DNA of 64,000 nucleotides from Janibacter sp. CX7. Its GTDB lineage: Bacteria > Actinomycetota > Actinomycetes > Actinomycetales > Dermatophilaceae. The stretch lies in the NCBI RefSeq assembly GCF_024362365.1, contig NZ_CP101464.1, positions 496,001 through 560,000 on the forward strand, in the 5' to 3' direction. Shown piece after piece: positions 54,914 to 64,000 of the stretch. Positions within the stretch are counted from its first letter, which is position 1; each line of letters begins with the position of its first letter. Both the position numbers and the translations under genes were made by a program. The notes under the pieces were generated by a model, which was not told the origin of the DNA, did no database searches, and saw only the letters and a list, made by a program, of their open reading frames with translations.

Positions 54914-54925
54914 CTCACGCGTGAG
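54914..54925. promoter_or_regulatory. Perfect 12-bp palindrome between luxR-type and Tat-protein genes
   Basis: CTCACGCGTGAG is a perfect palindrome about 100 bp upstream of the Tat-exported protein gene. It could be a binding site for the neighbouring LuxR-type proteins. Only one copy is seen. Confidence 0.35.
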
Positions 54926-55026
54926 TGCCTCGACAGGGGGGCGTTCGCCGGGGGGAGGACCCTGGATCCGGCCGTGGCATCCGCGCGGCACACCTGACCG
55001 CGCCTGTCCGCAGAGAGAGCCCCGCC

Positions 55027-55548
55027 TTGTCCAAGGACATCACCACCGCCGGTCCGTCGCGCCGTCAGATCGCGAAGGGGGCCGCCTGGGCCGTCCCCGC
55101 CGTCACCGTCGCGGCCGCCGCACCCACCCTCGCCGCCTCGCCCAACCCGGTCTGCACCGGCGCAGACATCACGCTGGGTGTTTCCAACTGCACCCTCGTT
55201 GGGCTCCTGTCGCCCGAGGCGAGCTTCACGATCACCGCTGGCCCCGACTGCACCATCCCGCAGGGAACCCCGGTCTCGCTGACGGGTGGCGCGCTGGCGT
55301 CGATCGGCCTGACTGCGCTCGTGGACCTCAACGTCGGCGTGCTCACCTTCGGCTCCGACATCGGCAGTGCGACCCTGGCCAACGACATCGCGCCCGGCCA
55401 GACCGTGACCGTCCAGGTCTTCCCCGAGGGGCTGAACATCAATGCGCTGGGCACCTACCAGTTGGCCGTCCTCGGCGCCACGGCCGAGTTCACCCTCGCG
55501 GCTGGCGTGGGCACCCTGGTGAGCGTCTGCAGCTCGCCCAACGACTGA
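55027..55548 (+). CDS. Tat-exported protein of unknown function
   Basis: A 173-residue protein from a TTG start after GAGAGAG. The N-terminus has a twin-arginine motif SRRQIAK (residues 11-17), a hydrophobic stretch AAWAVPAVTVAAAAPTLA and an A-A-S cleavage region near 38. The mature part is rich in Gly, Thr, Ala and small hydrophobic residues, probably a beta-sandwich, with about four Cys residues that could form disulfides. No catalytic motif is seen. The signal type is common in actinobacterial surface proteins. Function unknown. Confidence 0.75.
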   Translation: MSKDITTAGPSRRQIAKGAAWAVPAVTVAAAAPTLAASPNPVCTGADITLGVSNCTLVGLLSPEASFTITAGPDCTIPQGTPVSLTGGALASIGLTALVDLNVGVLTFGSDIGSATLANDIAPGQTVTVQVFPEGLNINALGTYQLAVLGATAEFTLAAGVGTLVSVCSSPND

Positions 55549-55565
55549 GCGAGTCACCGACACCG

Positions 55566-55599
55566 ACGCGCCCATCGCCCTTCGGGGCGGTGGGCGCGT
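55566..55599 (+). terminator. Terminator with UUCG tetraloop
   Basis: A 15-bp stem with one wobble (55566-55580 with 55585-55599) closed by a CCC-TTCG-GGG tetraloop, after the Tat-protein gene. Confidence 0.8.
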
Positions 55600-55681
55600 T
55601 GGCGTGTGACAACGGGTGGGGCGGCCCCCTTCGGCCTATGGTGGGGACGACCGCTGCACCCGACCACGGAGACCGCGCCAC

Positions 55682-56776
55682 ATGGCCACCGACGAGAGCA
55701 CCACGACCGAGGACCTCGCCCCCGAGGAGGAGGGCCTCGACGAGGTGGCCAAGCCGACCCTGCGCCAGATGAAGAAGCGCAGCTGGGTCTTCGCCTTCAA
55801 GCGGGCGATCAAGGAGTTCAGCGCCGACGGGTGCACCGACCTGGCCGCCGCGCTCACCTACTTCGCGGTGCTGTCGATCTTCCCCGGGCTGCTGGCGCTC
55901 GTCTCGATCATCGGTCTCGTGGGCGACCCCGACGAGACGAAGAAGACCCTGCTCGACGTCATCGGCCAGCTGGGCCAGGACAACGTCGTCGACATCCTCG
56001 AGGGCCCGATCGACCAGATGGTCAACTCCAGCGGGGCCGGCCTCGGACTCGTCGTCGGTATCGCGGGTGCCCTGTGGTCGGCCTCGGGCTACGTCGGAGC
56101 CTTCGGCCGCGCCCTCAACCGGATCTACGACGTCCCCGAGGGGCGCGGCTTCGTCAAGCTGCGGCCCATGCAGCTCGCGGTCACCGCGGTGCTGCTCGTC
56201 CTGGCCGCCGCCACGATCATGTCCGTCGCCGTCAGCGGTGACGTGGCCCGGGCCATCGGCAACACCATCGGCCTCGGCGAGGCCGCGGTGATGACGTGGA
56301 ACCTCGCCAAGTGGCCGGTCATCCTGCTCGTCGTCACCTTCATGGTGGGCCTGCTCTACTGGGCCACCCCCAACGTCAAGCAGCCGACGTTCCGCTGGCT
56401 CAGCCCCGGCGCGGCCGTCGCGATCGTCGTGGCGATCGTCGCGTCCGTGGCCTTCGGCTTCTACGTCTCCAACTTCGGCTCCTACAACGCGACCTACGGC
56501 TCGCTGGCCGGTGTCATCGTCTTCCTGCTGTGGCTGTGGATCCTCAACAACGTGCTGCTCCTGGGTGCCGAGGTCGACTCCGAGATCGAGCGCTCCCGCC
56601 AGCTGCAGGCCGGCATGGCGGCCGAGGAGGACCTGCTCCTCCCGCTGCGCGACACGACCAAGTCCGACGCGGCCGCCGAGGCCGAGGTGGAGGTGCGCGA
56701 GGAGGCCCGCTCCCTGCGCATCGACGGGCTGCGCGACCAGGGCAGGTCGACCGCCGACCTCGCCGACCAGGACTGA
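55682..56776 (+). CDS. YihY/virulence factor BrkB family membrane protein
   Basis: A 364-residue polytopic protein with about six membrane segments between residues 55 and 310. The family hallmark AAALTYFAVLSIFPGLLAL lies near 57-75, VGAFGRALNRIYDVPE near 140-155, and GVIVFLLWLWILNNVLLLGAEVD near 279-301. Long acidic N- and C-terminal cytoplasmic tails flank it. These proteins were once annotated as ribonuclease BN. The transported or processed substrate is unknown. ATG 55682. Confidence 0.9.
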   Translation: MATDESTTTEDLAPEEEGLDEVAKPTLRQMKKRSWVFAFKRAIKEFSADGCTDLAAALTYFAVLSIFPGLLALVSIIGLVGDPDETKKTLLDVIGQLGQDNVVDILEGPIDQMVNSSGAGLGLVVGIAGALWSASGYVGAFGRALNRIYDVPEGRGFVKLRPMQLAVTAVLLVLAAATIMSVAVSGDVARAIGNTIGLGEAAVMTWNLAKWPVILLVVTFMVGLLYWATPNVKQPTFRWLSPGAAVAIVVAIVASVAFGFYVSNFGSYNATYGSLAGVIVFLLWLWILNNVLLLGAEVDSEIERSRQLQAGMAAEEDLLLPLRDTTKSDAAAEAEVEVREEARSLRIDGLRDQGRSTADLADQD

Positions 56777-56779
56777 CTC

Positions 56780-56809
56780 CGGTCGGCCGGGTGCGACCCC
56801 GGCCGACCG
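56780..56809 (+). terminator. Terminator after the YihY-family gene
   Basis: A perfect 12-bp stem (56780-56791 with 56798-56809), CGGTCGGCCGGG, just after the stop codon. Confidence 0.7.
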
Positions 56810-56856
56810 CACCGGAGAGCCGGTGGGGGGCCTGTCAAGCACCGGCCCGGCCCGAT

Positions 56857-57170
56857 TTGGACTGAGCCTGCAGGCTCTGGCACACTGTTCAGGTTGCTTG
56901 TTGTGCGGTGACGCCGCTATCGGACTTTGCCCCGATCGCCAGGTGCCACCGCCTCCCCCGATGACAACGCATCGAACCGCCTGAGGCGGGGCGACACATC
57001 GGACACGAAGCACGATCCGGTTCGACCGGGTCGACGACCAGATCGCGCGACCTGCCCTTCGGCATGTCGTCGCGTCGCGGAGCGGGTGCGACACACCCGA
57101 CCGCGTGGGTCGGAGGCCAGGCCGACCGACACAGACCAAGGCAAGACGGCGAGAGAGAGACGGACACAAG
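56857..57170 (+). promoter_or_regulatory. S10 operon promoter and ~285-nt leader
   Basis: TTGGAC (56857-56862), 18 bp, CACACT (56881-56886). The spacer carries GAGCCTGCAGGCTC, a 14-bp palindrome (56864-56877). The leader from 56890 to rpsJ holds no gene. It contains inverted GACGACC/GGTCG-type segments, and no L4-type leader motif is recognised with confidence. Confidence 0.55.
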
Positions 57171-57479
57171 ATGGCGGGACAGAAGATCCGCATCCGGTTG
57201 AAGTCGTATGACCACGAGGTCATCGACAACTCGGCGCGGAAGATCGTCGACACCGTGACCCGTGCCGGCGCGACGGTGGTGGGCCCCGTGCCGCTGCCCA
57301 CGGAGAAGAACGTGTTCTGCGTCATCCGGTCGCCCCACAAGTACAAGGACAGCCGCGAGCACTTCGAGATGCGCACCCACAAGCGCCTCATCGACATCAT
57401 CGACCCGACGCCCAAGGCCGTCGACTCGCTGATGCGTCTCGACCTCCCGGCTGACGTCAACATCGAGATCAAGCTCTGA
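57171..57479 (+). CDS. rpsJ: 30S ribosomal protein S10
   Basis: A 102-residue S10: [20 protein letters not shown], the [19 protein letters not shown] loop and [14 protein letters not shown] 57171. It is the first gene of the S10 operon (rpsJ-rplC-rplD-rplW-rplB-rpsS-rplV-rpsC-rplP-rpmC-rpsQ), a 30S head protein that also serves as NusE in antitermination. Confidence 0.98.
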   Translation: MAGQKIRIRLKSYDHEVIDNSARKIVDTVTRAGATVVGPVPLPTEKNVFCVIRSPHKYKDSREHFEMRTHKRLIDIIDPTPKAVDSLMRLDLPADVNIEIKL

Positions 57480-57490
57480 GGCTGAACGAG

Positions 57491-58147
57491 ATGACTACTA
57501 CTGCCACCAAGACCGTCAAGGGCGTCCTCGGCGAGAAGCTCGGCATGACGCAGGTCTGGGACGAGGACAACCGTCTCGTCCCCGTGACCGTCATCCAGGC
57601 CGGCCCGTGCGTCGTCACCCAGGTCCGCAATGCCGAGACCGACGGCTACGACGCCGTCCAGATCGCGTACGGCGCCATCGACCCGCGCAAGGTCAACCAG
57701 CCCAAGAGCGGCCACTTCGCCAAGGCCGGCGTGACCCCGCGCCGCCACCTCGTGGAGCTGCGCACCGCTGACGCCTCCGAGTACTCCCTGGGTCAGGAGG
57801 TGACCGTCGAGCTGTTCGAGTCCGGGCAGGCCATCGACGTCACCGGCACGACCAAGGGCAAGGGCTTCGCCGGCGTCATGAAGCGTCACGGCTTCGCCGG
57901 TGTCAGCGCCTCCCACGGTGCGCACCGCAATCACCGCAAGCCCGGCTCGATCGGTGGCTGCGCCACCCCGGGTCGCGTCTTCAAGGGGATGCGCATGGCC
58001 GGCCGCATGGGCGGCGTGCGCCAGACCACCCAGAACCTCACGATCCACGCCGTGGACGCCGAGAAGGGCCTGCTGCTCGTCAAGGGCGCCGTCCCCGGCC
58101 CCCGTGGCGGCGTCGTCCTCGTCCGCACCGCGGTGAAGGGAGCCTGA
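57491..58147 (+). CDS. rplC: 50S ribosomal protein L3
   Basis: A 218-residue L3 with [20 protein letters not shown] at the N-terminus and the finger [14 protein letters not shown] that reaches the peptidyl-transferase centre, where [14 protein letters not shown] follows. Begins 11 bp after rpsJ. It starts 50S assembly by binding 23S rRNA. Confidence 0.98.
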   Translation: MTTTATKTVKGVLGEKLGMTQVWDEDNRLVPVTVIQAGPCVVTQVRNAETDGYDAVQIAYGAIDPRKVNQPKSGHFAKAGVTPRRHLVELRTADASEYSLGQEVTVELFESGQAIDVTGTTKGKGFAGVMKRHGFAGVSASHGAHRNHRKPGSIGGCATPGRVFKGMRMAGRMGGVRQTTQNLTIHAVDAEKGLLLVKGAVPGPRGGVVLVRTAVKGA

Positions 58148-58148
58148 C

Positions 58149-58796
58149 GTGCCGACCATCGACATCATCAGCCCGCAGGGTGCCGCCAACGGCACCATCG
58201 AGCTGCCCGCCGAGATCTTCGACGTGCAGGTCAACGTCCCGCTGATCCACCAGGTCGTCGTGGCCCAGCTCGCCGCGGCGCGCCAGGGCACGCACGCGAC
58301 CAAGACCCGCGGCAACGTCCGCGGTGGTGGCCGCAAGCCGTACCGCCAGAAGGGCACCGGCCGCGCCCGTCAGGGCTCGACCCGCGCTCCGCAGTTCGCC
58401 GGCGGTGGCACCGTCCACGGCCCGCAGCCGCGTGAGTACTCGCAGCGCACCCCCAAGAAGATGAAGGCCGCCGCCCTGCGCGGTGCCCTCTCCGACCGGG
58501 CGCGTCACGGCCGCATCCACGTCCTCAGCTCCCTCGTCGACGGGGACACCCCCTCGACGAAGGGCGTCGCGACCGTCCTCGGTGGCCTCAGCGAGCGCAA
58601 GAACCTGCTCGTCGTCATCGAGCGCGGCAACGAGACCGCGTGGAAGTCGGTGCGCAACCTGGCCGACGTCCACGTGCTGCCGGCCGACCAGCTCAACACC
58701 TACGACGTGCTGTGCGCCGACGACGTCGTCTTCACCCAGGCGGCCCTCGAGGCCTTCCTCGCTGGCCCGACCAAGACCGAGGAGGTCAGCAAGTGA
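58149..58796 (+). CDS. rplD: 50S ribosomal protein L4
   Basis: A 215-residue L4. GTG start one base after the rplC stop. The exit-tunnel loop [20 protein letters not shown] lies near 55-74, with [12 protein letters not shown] following. It is a possible autogenous regulator of the operon by analogy with E. coli. The stop overlaps rplW by 4 bp (GTGA). Confidence 0.97.
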   Translation: MPTIDIISPQGAANGTIELPAEIFDVQVNVPLIHQVVVAQLAAARQGTHATKTRGNVRGGGRKPYRQKGTGRARQGSTRAPQFAGGGTVHGPQPREYSQRTPKKMKAAALRGALSDRARHGRIHVLSSLVDGDTPSTKGVATVLGGLSERKNLLVVIERGNETAWKSVRNLADVHVLPADQLNTYDVLCADDVVFTQAALEAFLAGPTKTEEVSK

Positions 58797-59095
58797 CCGC
58801 GTCCCAGCTCAAGGACCCGCGCGACATCCTGATCCGCCCCGTCGTCTCGGAGAAGTCGTACGGCCTGCTCGACGAGGGCAAGTACACCTTCATCGTCGAC
58901 CCGCGGGCGAACAAGACCGAGATCAAGATCGCCGTCGAGCAGATCTTCGGCGTCAAGGTCGACTCCGTCCACACCATGAACCGTGTCGGCAAGGCCCGAC
59001 GCACGCGGTTCGGCACCGGCAAGCGCAAGGACACCAAGCGCGCGATCGTCACCCTCCGTGAGGGCTCGATCGACATCTTCGGCGGCCAGGGCTGA
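58793..59095 (+). CDS. rplW: 50S ribosomal protein L23
   Basis: A 100-residue L23, [19 protein letters not shown] at the N-terminus and [18 protein letters not shown] in the rRNA-binding arm. GTG 58793 overlaps the rplD stop. It sits at the tunnel exit and docks trigger factor and SRP. Confidence 0.97.
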   Translation: MTASQLKDPRDILIRPVVSEKSYGLLDEGKYTFIVDPRANKTEIKIAVEQIFGVKVDSVHTMNRVGKARRTRFGTGKRKDTKRAIVTLREGSIDIFGGQG

Positions 59096-59114
59096 CGGAG
59101 AGGACAAGGAAGAC

Positions 59115-59951
59115 ATGGGAATCCGTAAGTACAAGCCGACCACCCCGGGTCGTCGCGGCAGCTCCGTCGCCGACTTCGTCGAGGTGACGCGCTCCACCCC
59201 CGAGAAGTCGCTCGTCCGCCCGCTGACGAAGTCCGGTGGCCGCAACGCCTCCGGCCGCATCACCACCCGTCACATCGGTGGTGGCCACAAGCGTGCCTAC
59301 CGCGTGATCGACTTCCGTCGTCACGACAAGGACGGCGTCCCGGCGAAGGTCGCGCACATCGAGTACGACCCGAACCGCACCGCGCGCATCGCGCTCCTGC
59401 ACTACGCCGACGGCGAGAAGCGCTACATCCTGGCGCCGAACAAGCTGACGCAGGGCACCGTCATCGAGAACGGTCCCGCCGCGGACATCAAGCCGGGCAA
59501 CAACCTGCCGCTGCGCAACATCCCGACCGGTACGACGATCCACGCCGTGGAGCTGCGTCCGGGTGGGGGAGCGAAGCTCGCTCGCTCGGCCGGCACCAGC
59601 ATCCAGCTGCTGGGCAAGGAGGGTCCGTACGCGACCCTGCGCATGCCCTCCGGCGAGATCCGTCGCGTCGACGTGCGCTGCCGCGCCACCGTCGGCGAGG
59701 TCGGAAACGCCGAGCAGTCGAACATCAACTGGGGCAAGGCCGGCCGCATGCGGTGGAAGGGCAAGCGCCCGACCGTCCGTGGTGTCGTCATGAACCCGGT
59801 CGACCACCCGCACGGTGGTGGCGAGGGCCGCACCTCCGGTGGCCGTCACCCCGTCTCGCCCTGGGGCAAGCCCGAGGGCCGTACCCGGCGTCCCGGCAAG
59901 GCGAGCGACAAGCTCATCGTCCGTCGTCGCCGCACCGGCAAGAAGCGCTGA
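59115..59951 (+). CDS. rplB: 50S ribosomal protein L2
   Basis: A 278-residue L2 with [20 protein letters not shown] near 36-55 and the C-terminal [16 protein letters not shown] region near 223-238 that carries the conserved His near the peptidyl-transferase centre. ATG 59115 after AAGGAAG. Standard length. Confidence 0.98.
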   Translation: MGIRKYKPTTPGRRGSSVADFVEVTRSTPEKSLVRPLTKSGGRNASGRITTRHIGGGHKRAYRVIDFRRHDKDGVPAKVAHIEYDPNRTARIALLHYADGEKRYILAPNKLTQGTVIENGPAADIKPGNNLPLRNIPTGTTIHAVELRPGGGAKLARSAGTSIQLLGKEGPYATLRMPSGEIRRVDVRCRATVGEVGNAEQSNINWGKAGRMRWKGKRPTVRGVVMNPVDHPHGGGEGRTSGGRHPVSPWGKPEGRTRRPGKASDKLIVRRRRTGKKR

Positions 59952-59966
59952 TAGGAGCCTTTGGAC

Positions 59967-60248
59967 ATGCCTCGTAGTTTGAAGAAGGGCCCCTTCATCG
60001 ACGACCACCTTCAGAAGAAGGTCGACGTCCAGAACGAAGCGGGCACCAAGAACGTCATCAAGACCTGGTCGCGCCGTTCGGTGATCTCGCCGGACATGCT
60101 GGGTCACACCTTCGCCGTCCACGACGGCCGCAAGCACGTCCCGGTGTTCGTCACCGAGGCGATGGTCGGCCACAAGCTCGGCGAGTTCGCACCGACCCGC
60201 ACCTTCCGCGGTCACGTGAAGGACGACAAGAAGGGACGTCGTCGCTGA
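59967..60248 (+). CDS. rpsS: 30S ribosomal protein S19
   Basis: A 93-residue S19: [18 protein letters not shown] and [20 protein letters not shown] 59967 is preferred to TTG 59961 since AGGAG lies 9 nt upstream of the ATG and only 3 nt from the TTG. The stop overlaps rplV by one base. Confidence 0.97.
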   Translation: MPRSLKKGPFIDDHLQKKVDVQNEAGTKNVIKTWSRRSVISPDMLGHTFAVHDGRKHVPVFVTEAMVGHKLGEFAPTRTFRGHVKDDKKGRRR

Positions 60249-60658
60249 TGCCTGCCACCGAGACCACCGAGCAGGAGACGCTGGTCGCCCGCGCCTCCGC
60301 CCGCCACGTCCGCGTCACGCCCCAGAAGGCGCGTCGCATCGTCGACATGATCCGCGGCAAGGACACCCAGACCGCGATCGCGTCGCTGCAGTTCGCCCCC
60401 CAGGGTGCGGCCGAGCCGACCCTCAAGGTCCTGCAGAGCGCCATCGCCAACCTCCGCGTCAAGGCTGACGAGGCCGGGGAGCCCTTCGACGAGCGCAACC
60501 TCGTCATCTCCTCCGCCTTCGTCGACGAGGGCCCGACGATGAAGCGTTTCCGTCCCCGGGCCCAGGGCCGCGCGGGTCGGATCAACAAGCGCACCAGCCA
60601 CATCACCGTCCTCGTGACGAGCAAGCCTGAGAAGGCCGCGAAGGGAGGGACCCGCTGA
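60248..60658 (+). CDS. rplV: 50S ribosomal protein L22
   Basis: A 136-residue L22. [20 protein letters not shown] near 18-37 and the exit-tunnel hairpin around [18 protein letters not shown] near 101-118. Coupled on both sides by single-base overlaps. Macrolide contact site; sequence looks wild-type. Confidence 0.97.
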   Translation: MPATETTEQETLVARASARHVRVTPQKARRIVDMIRGKDTQTAIASLQFAPQGAAEPTLKVLQSAIANLRVKADEAGEPFDERNLVISSAFVDEGPTMKRFRPRAQGRAGRINKRTSHITVLVTSKPEKAAKGGTR

Positions 60659-61473
60659 TGGGTCAGAAGATCAACCCGCACGGCTTCCGTCTGGGCATCA
60701 CCACCGACCACAAGAGCCGCTGGTTCGCCGACTCCAACAAGGAGGGTCAGCGCTACCGCGACTACGTCAAGGAAGACGTCGCGATCCGCAAGCTCATGTC
60801 CACGGGCATGGAGCGCGCCGGCATCGCCCGCGTCGAGATCGAGCGCACCCGTGACCGCGTGCGTGTGGACATCCACACCGCGCGCCCGGGCATCGTCATC
60901 GGTCGCCGTGGCGCCGAGGCCGACCGCATCCGCGGCGAGCTCGAGAAGCTCACCGGCAAGCAGGTCCAGCTGAACATCCTCGAGGTCAAGAACCCCGAGA
61001 TCGAGGCTCAGCTCGTCGCCCAGGGCATCGCCGAGCAGCTCGCTGCTCGCGTCACCTTCCGTCGCGCCATGCGCAAGGGCATGCAGTCCTCCCTTCGCGC
61101 CGGTGCCAAGGGCATCCGGATCCAGTGCTCCGGTCGCCTCGGTGGCGCCGAGATGTCGCGCTCGGAGTTCTACCGCGAGGGTCGCGTGCCGCTGCACACC
61201 CTCCGCGCGAACATCGACTACGGCTTCTACGAGGCCCGCACGACCTTCGGCCGCATCGGCGTCAAGGTCTGGATCTACAAGGGCGACATGACCGAGAAGG
61301 AGTTCGCGGCCCAGCAGGCGACCGCGGCCCCCCGTGGTCGTGGCCCGCGTCGCGACCGCGACGACCGTCCCGCCCGCGCCCGCCGCGGCGACCGCAACGA
61401 GGGTCAGGCCCAGGCCGCCCCCGCTGAGGCCCCCGCCGCCGAGGCCCCGGCCAAGACCGAGGGAGAGTCCTGA
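60658..61473 (+). CDS. rpsC: 30S ribosomal protein S3
   Basis: A 271-residue S3 with a KH domain ([20 protein letters not shown] near 77-96) and the C-terminal domain [20 protein letters not shown] near 161-180. A disordered Arg/Ala/Glu-rich tail from about 220 is longer than in E. coli and usual in actinobacteria. It forms the mRNA entry site with S4 and S5. Confidence 0.97.
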   Translation: MGQKINPHGFRLGITTDHKSRWFADSNKEGQRYRDYVKEDVAIRKLMSTGMERAGIARVEIERTRDRVRVDIHTARPGIVIGRRGAEADRIRGELEKLTGKQVQLNILEVKNPEIEAQLVAQGIAEQLAARVTFRRAMRKGMQSSLRAGAKGIRIQCSGRLGGAEMSRSEFYREGRVPLHTLRANIDYGFYEARTTFGRIGVKVWIYKGDMTEKEFAAQQATAAPRGRGPRRDRDDRPARARRGDRNEGQAQAAPAEAPAAEAPAKTEGES

Positions 61474-61474
61474 G

Positions 61475-61894
61475 ATGTTGATCCCCCGACGGGTCAAGCA
61501 CCGCAAGCAGCACCACCCCAAGCGCTCCGGCATGTCGAAGGGCGGCACCGTCGTCTCCTTCGGTGACTACGGCCTCCAGGCTCTCGAGCCGGCCTACGTC
61601 ACGAACCGCCAGATCGAGGCGGCTCGTATCGCCATGACGCGCTACATGAAGCGTGGCGGCAAGGTCTGGATCAACATCTACCCGGACCGTCCGCTCACCA
61701 AGAAGCCGGCTGAGACCCGCATGGGTTCCGGTAAGGGCTCGCCCGAGTGGTGGGTCGCCAACGTCAAGCCGGGCCGGATCATGTTCGAGATCTCCGGTGT
61801 CGACGAGACCGTCGCACGCGAGGCCATGCGCCTGGCGATGCACAAGCTGCCGATGAAGTGCCGCTTCGTCGTGCGTGAGGGTGGTGTCAACTGA
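61475..61894 (+). CDS. rplP: 50S ribosomal protein L16
   Basis: A 139-residue L16: [39 protein letters not shown] and the loop [16 protein letters not shown] near 77-92 close to the peptidyl-transferase centre. ATG 61475, one base after the rpsC stop. The stop overlaps the rpmC ATG by one base. Confidence 0.98.
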   Translation: MLIPRRVKHRKQHHPKRSGMSKGGTVVSFGDYGLQALEPAYVTNRQIEAARIAMTRYMKRGGKVWINIYPDRPLTKKPAETRMGSGKGSPEWWVANVKPGRIMFEISGVDETVAREAMRLAMHKLPMKCRFVVREGGVN

Positions 61895-62121
61895 TGGCAG
61901 TCGGATCCAAGGACCTGACCCCGGCCGACCTGCGCGAGCTGACCGACGACCGCCTGGTCGACGAGCTGCGCAAGGCCAAGGAGGAGCTCTTCAACCTCCG
62001 TTTCCAGTCGGCCACCGGCCAGCTGGAGAACCACGGCCGGCTCCGCGCCGTCCGCAAGGACATCGCCCGCATCTACACCGAGATGCGCGAGCGCGAGCTC
62101 GGGATCGGTGAGAGCAAGTGA
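61894..62121 (+). CDS. rpmC: 50S ribosomal protein L29
   Basis: A 75-residue L29, two-helix protein: [20 protein letters not shown] and [20 protein letters not shown]. It lies at the tunnel exit near L23. It overlaps rplP by one base and rpsQ by four. Confidence 0.96.
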   Translation: MAVGSKDLTPADLRELTDDRLVDELRKAKEELFNLRFQSATGQLENHGRLRAVRKDIARIYTEMRERELGIGESK

Positions 62122-62402
62122 CCGAGAACGAGAAGGACACCATCGTGACCCAGCGGAACGACCGCAAGACCCGCCGCGGCTACGTCGTCAGCGACAAGAT
62201 GGACAAGACCGTCGTCGTCGAGGTCGAGGACCGCGTCAAGCACGCGCTCTACGGCAAGGTCATGCGCAAGACCTCCAAGGTCAAGGCGCACGACGAGGAG
62301 AACGTCGCCGGCATCGGTGACCACGTCCTCATCATGGAGACCCGACCGCTGTCCGCCAACAAGCGCTGGCGGCTCGTCGAGATCCTCGAGAAGGCCAAGT
62401 AA
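62118..62402 (+). CDS. rpsQ: 30S ribosomal protein S17
   Basis: A 94-residue S17: [19 protein letters not shown] and [23 protein letters not shown] 62118 overlaps rpmC by 4 bp; a second GTG at 62145 is a shorter alternative start. It is the last gene of the S10 operon here, followed by a terminator hairpin. Confidence 0.96.
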   Translation: MTENEKDTIVTQRNDRKTRRGYVVSDKMDKTVVVEVEDRVKHALYGKVMRKTSKVKAHDEENVAGIGDHVLIMETRPLSANKRWRLVEILEKAK

Positions 62403-62415
62403 GGCCACCCCGGAG

Positions 62416-62443
62416 CGAAGGGGGCGCATCCGCCCCCTTCGCC
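62416..62443 (+). terminator. Terminator separating the S10 and spc operons, CGAAGGGGG stem
   Basis: A perfect 12-bp stem (62416-62427 with 62432-62443) around CATC, GCGAAGGGGGCG/CGCCCCCTTCGC, between rpsQ and rplN. The remaining 68 bp up to rplN should hold the spc promoter, but no clear hexamers are seen. Confidence 0.8.
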
Positions 62444-62511
62444 CGCGAAGACCACATCAGTTCGGCCAGGCTCGCCGCGAGCGAGAACCAGCACGACGAC
62501 AGGAGTGAGAA

Positions 62512-62880
62512 GTGATCCAGCAGGAGTCGCGACTGCGCGTCGCCGACAACACCGGTGCCAAGGAGATCCTGTGCATCCGCGTGCTCGGTGGCTCCGGCCG
62601 CCGGTACGCCGGCGTCGGCGACACCATCGTCGCCACCGTCAAGGACGCCATCCCCGGTGGCAACGTCAAGAAGGGTGACGTCGTCAAGGCCGTCATCGTC
62701 CGCACCACCAAGGAGCGTCGTCGCAACGACGGTTCCTACATCAAGTTCGACGAGAACGCCGCCGTCATCCTCAAGGCTGACGGCGAGCCGCGCGGGACGC
62801 GCATCTTCGGCCCGGTCGGTCGCGAGCTGCGCGACAAGAAGTTCATGAAGATCGTCTCGCTCGCACCGGAGGTGATCTGA
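62512..62880 (+). CDS. rplN: 50S ribosomal protein L14
   Basis: A 122-residue L14: [20 protein letters not shown] and [23 protein letters not shown] 62512 follows CAGGAG at good spacing. It forms an intersubunit bridge. First gene of the spc operon. Confidence 0.98.
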   Translation: MIQQESRLRVADNTGAKEILCIRVLGGSGRRYAGVGDTIVATVKDAIPGGNVKKGDVVKAVIVRTTKERRRNDGSYIKFDENAAVILKADGEPRGTRIFGPVGRELRDKKFMKIVSLAPEVI

Positions 62881-62883
62881 TCC

Positions 62884-63222
62884 ATGGCCAAGCTCAAGAT
62901 CAAGAAGGGCGACCTCGTCCAGGTCCTGTCCGGCAAGGACAAGGGCCTGCAGGGCAAGGTCATCTCGGTCAACACCGAGACCCAGCGCGTCGTGGTCGAG
63001 GGTGTCCAGCGGGTCACCCGCCACACCAAGGCCGGCATCGGCGGCCAGGCCGGCGGCCTGGTCGTCTCCGAGGCGCCGATCCACGTGAGCAACGTGGCGA
63101 TCGTCGACCCCGAGGACAACAAGCCGACCCGCATCAAGACCCGCGTCGAGACCGTCGAGCGCGACGGTCGCACCAAGGCGAGCCGCACCCGCGTCGCGGG
63201 CCGCTCGGGCAAGGACCTCTGA
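62884..63222 (+). CDS. rplX: 50S ribosomal protein L24
   Basis: A 112-residue L24 with an N-terminal KOW motif ([20 protein letters not shown], about 7-26) and [18 protein letters not shown]. It is an assembly initiator of the 50S subunit. ATG 62884, 3 bp after rplN. Confidence 0.97.
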   Translation: MAKLKIKKGDLVQVLSGKDKGLQGKVISVNTETQRVVVEGVQRVTRHTKAGIGGQAGGLVVSEAPIHVSNVAIVDPEDNKPTRIKTRVETVERDGRTKASRTRVAGRSGKDL

Positions 63223-63223
63223 G

Positions 63224-63796
63224 ATGACTGACACCATCGAGACCGCCGTCGAGGCCCCGCGCCTCAAGGGCAAGTACGCCGATCAGGTCGTCCCCGCGCT
63301 GCAGGAGCAGTTCGGCTACGACAACGCGATGCAGGTTCCCCGCGTCGTCAAGGTCGTCGTCAACATGGGCGTCGGCGACGCCGCCAAGGACAGCAAGCTG
63401 ATCGAGGGCGCGATCCGCGACCTGACCGCCATCACCGGTCAGAAGCCGCAGGTCACCAAGGCCCGCAAGTCCATCGCGCAGTTCAAGCTGCGCGAGGGCA
63501 TGCCGATCGGCTGCCACGTCACGCTGCGCGGTGCGCGCATGTGGGAGTTCCTCGACCGCCTCACGGCGATCGCGCTGCCCCGTATCCGTGACTTCCGTGG
63601 CCTGAACCCGAAGCAGTTCGACGGCAACGGCAACTACACCTTCGGTCTGACCGAGCAGTCGATGTTCCACGAGATCGACCAGGACAAGATCGATCGCGTC
63701 CGCGGCATGGACATCACCGTGGTCACGACCGCGACGAACGACGACGAGGGCCGCGCGCTGCTCAAGCAGCTGGGCTTCCCCTTCAAGGAGAACTGA
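63224..63796 (+). CDS. rplE: 50S ribosomal protein L5
   Basis: A 190-residue L5: [40 protein letters not shown], and [18 protein letters not shown]. It binds 5S rRNA and contacts S13 and P-site tRNA. ATG 63224, one base after rplX. Confidence 0.98.
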   Translation: MTDTIETAVEAPRLKGKYADQVVPALQEQFGYDNAMQVPRVVKVVVNMGVGDAAKDSKLIEGAIRDLTAITGQKPQVTKARKSIAQFKLREGMPIGCHVTLRGARMWEFLDRLTAIALPRIRDFRGLNPKQFDGNGNYTFGLTEQSMFHEIDQDKIDRVRGMDITVVTTATNDDEGRALLKQLGFPFKEN

Positions 63797-63797
63797 C

Positions 63798-63983
63798 ATG
63801 GCGAAGACCGCCCTGATCAACAAGGCGAACAAGAAGCCGAAGTTCAAGGTCCGCGGCTACACGCGGTGCCAGCGCTGCGGCCGGCCGCACTCGGTCTACC
63901 GCAAGTTCGGCCTGTGCCGTGTGTGCCTTCGCGAGATGGCACACCGCGGCGAGCTCCCCGGTGTGACCAAGTCCAGCTGGTGA
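63798..63983 (+). CDS. rpsZ: 30S ribosomal protein S14, zinc-binding type Z
   Basis: A 61-residue short S14 with the zinc ribbon CQRC (residues 24-27) and CRVC (40-43). This is the zinc-dependent form used in the main spc operon of actinobacteria, as opposed to the longer zinc-free paralogue. ATG 63798, one base after rplE. The operon continues beyond the window. Confidence 0.97.
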   Translation: MAKTALINKANKKPKFKVRGYTRCQRCGRPHSVYRKFGLCRVCLREMAHRGELPGVTKSSW

Positions 63984-64000
63984 CCCACCCTGGGTCCGAC

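Overview
This is high-GC (about 70%) actinobacterial chromosome. Three things point there: C/G-ending codons, frequent GTG and TTG starts, and a conserved block running rpmG-hadA-hadB-murB, tRNA-Trp-secE-nusG-rplK-rplA-rplJ-rplL, rpoB-rpoC, rpsL-rpsG-fusA-tuf, then the S10 operon and the start of the spc operon. No mycolate genes are visible. The style resembles Micrococcales such as Intrasporangiaceae, but the genus cannot be fixed from sequence reading alone.

Region 1 (1-25.4 kb) is a catabolic island for an unidentified, probably branched or hydroxylated, carboxylic acid handled as CoA thioesters. It holds two MFS transporters, two acyl-CoA ligases, two ACAD10/11-like and two FadE-like acyl-CoA dehydrogenases, an enoyl-CoA hydratase, a MaoC hydratase, three SDRs, two MDR oxidoreductases, a thioesterase, a thiolase and a single-chain biotin acyl-CoA carboxylase. 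A HAD phosphatase, an ACAD and an APH-type kinase sit in a row. These are the three domains fused in animal ACAD10, which suggests phosphorylation-dependent catabolism of 4-hydroxyacyl-CoA. A TetR regulator lies among them. A 14-bp operator (TGAAN-N4-NTTCA) recurs at four promoters of the island, so it is probably one local regulon.

Region 2 (25.4-34.2 kb) carries a YajQ protein, tRNAs Tyr, Thr, Met and Trp, rpmG, the hadAB dehydratase, murB, a secreted subtilase, an adenosine deaminase with a likely CTG start, a DUF5709 protein and an aspartate aminotransferase.

Region 3 (34.2-64 kb) is the transcription and translation core: secE-nusG, ribosomal stalk genes with an attenuated leader, rpoBC, the str operon, and S10/spc. 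It is interrupted by a phospholipase-D-like gene, an HU gene, a small membrane protein, an acetyltransferase, a divergent pair of LuxR regulators, a Tat-exported protein and a YihY protein.

Two patterns are not explained by genes. The word CGAAGGGG(G) is strongly over-represented on both strands. It is often written with rare codons and closes the stems of many intrinsic terminators, much like uptake sequences in naturally transformable bacteria. Separately, a ~42-bp palindromic element occurs once in frame inside the biotin carboxylase and three times in tandem after murB, recalling Rickettsia palindromic elements.
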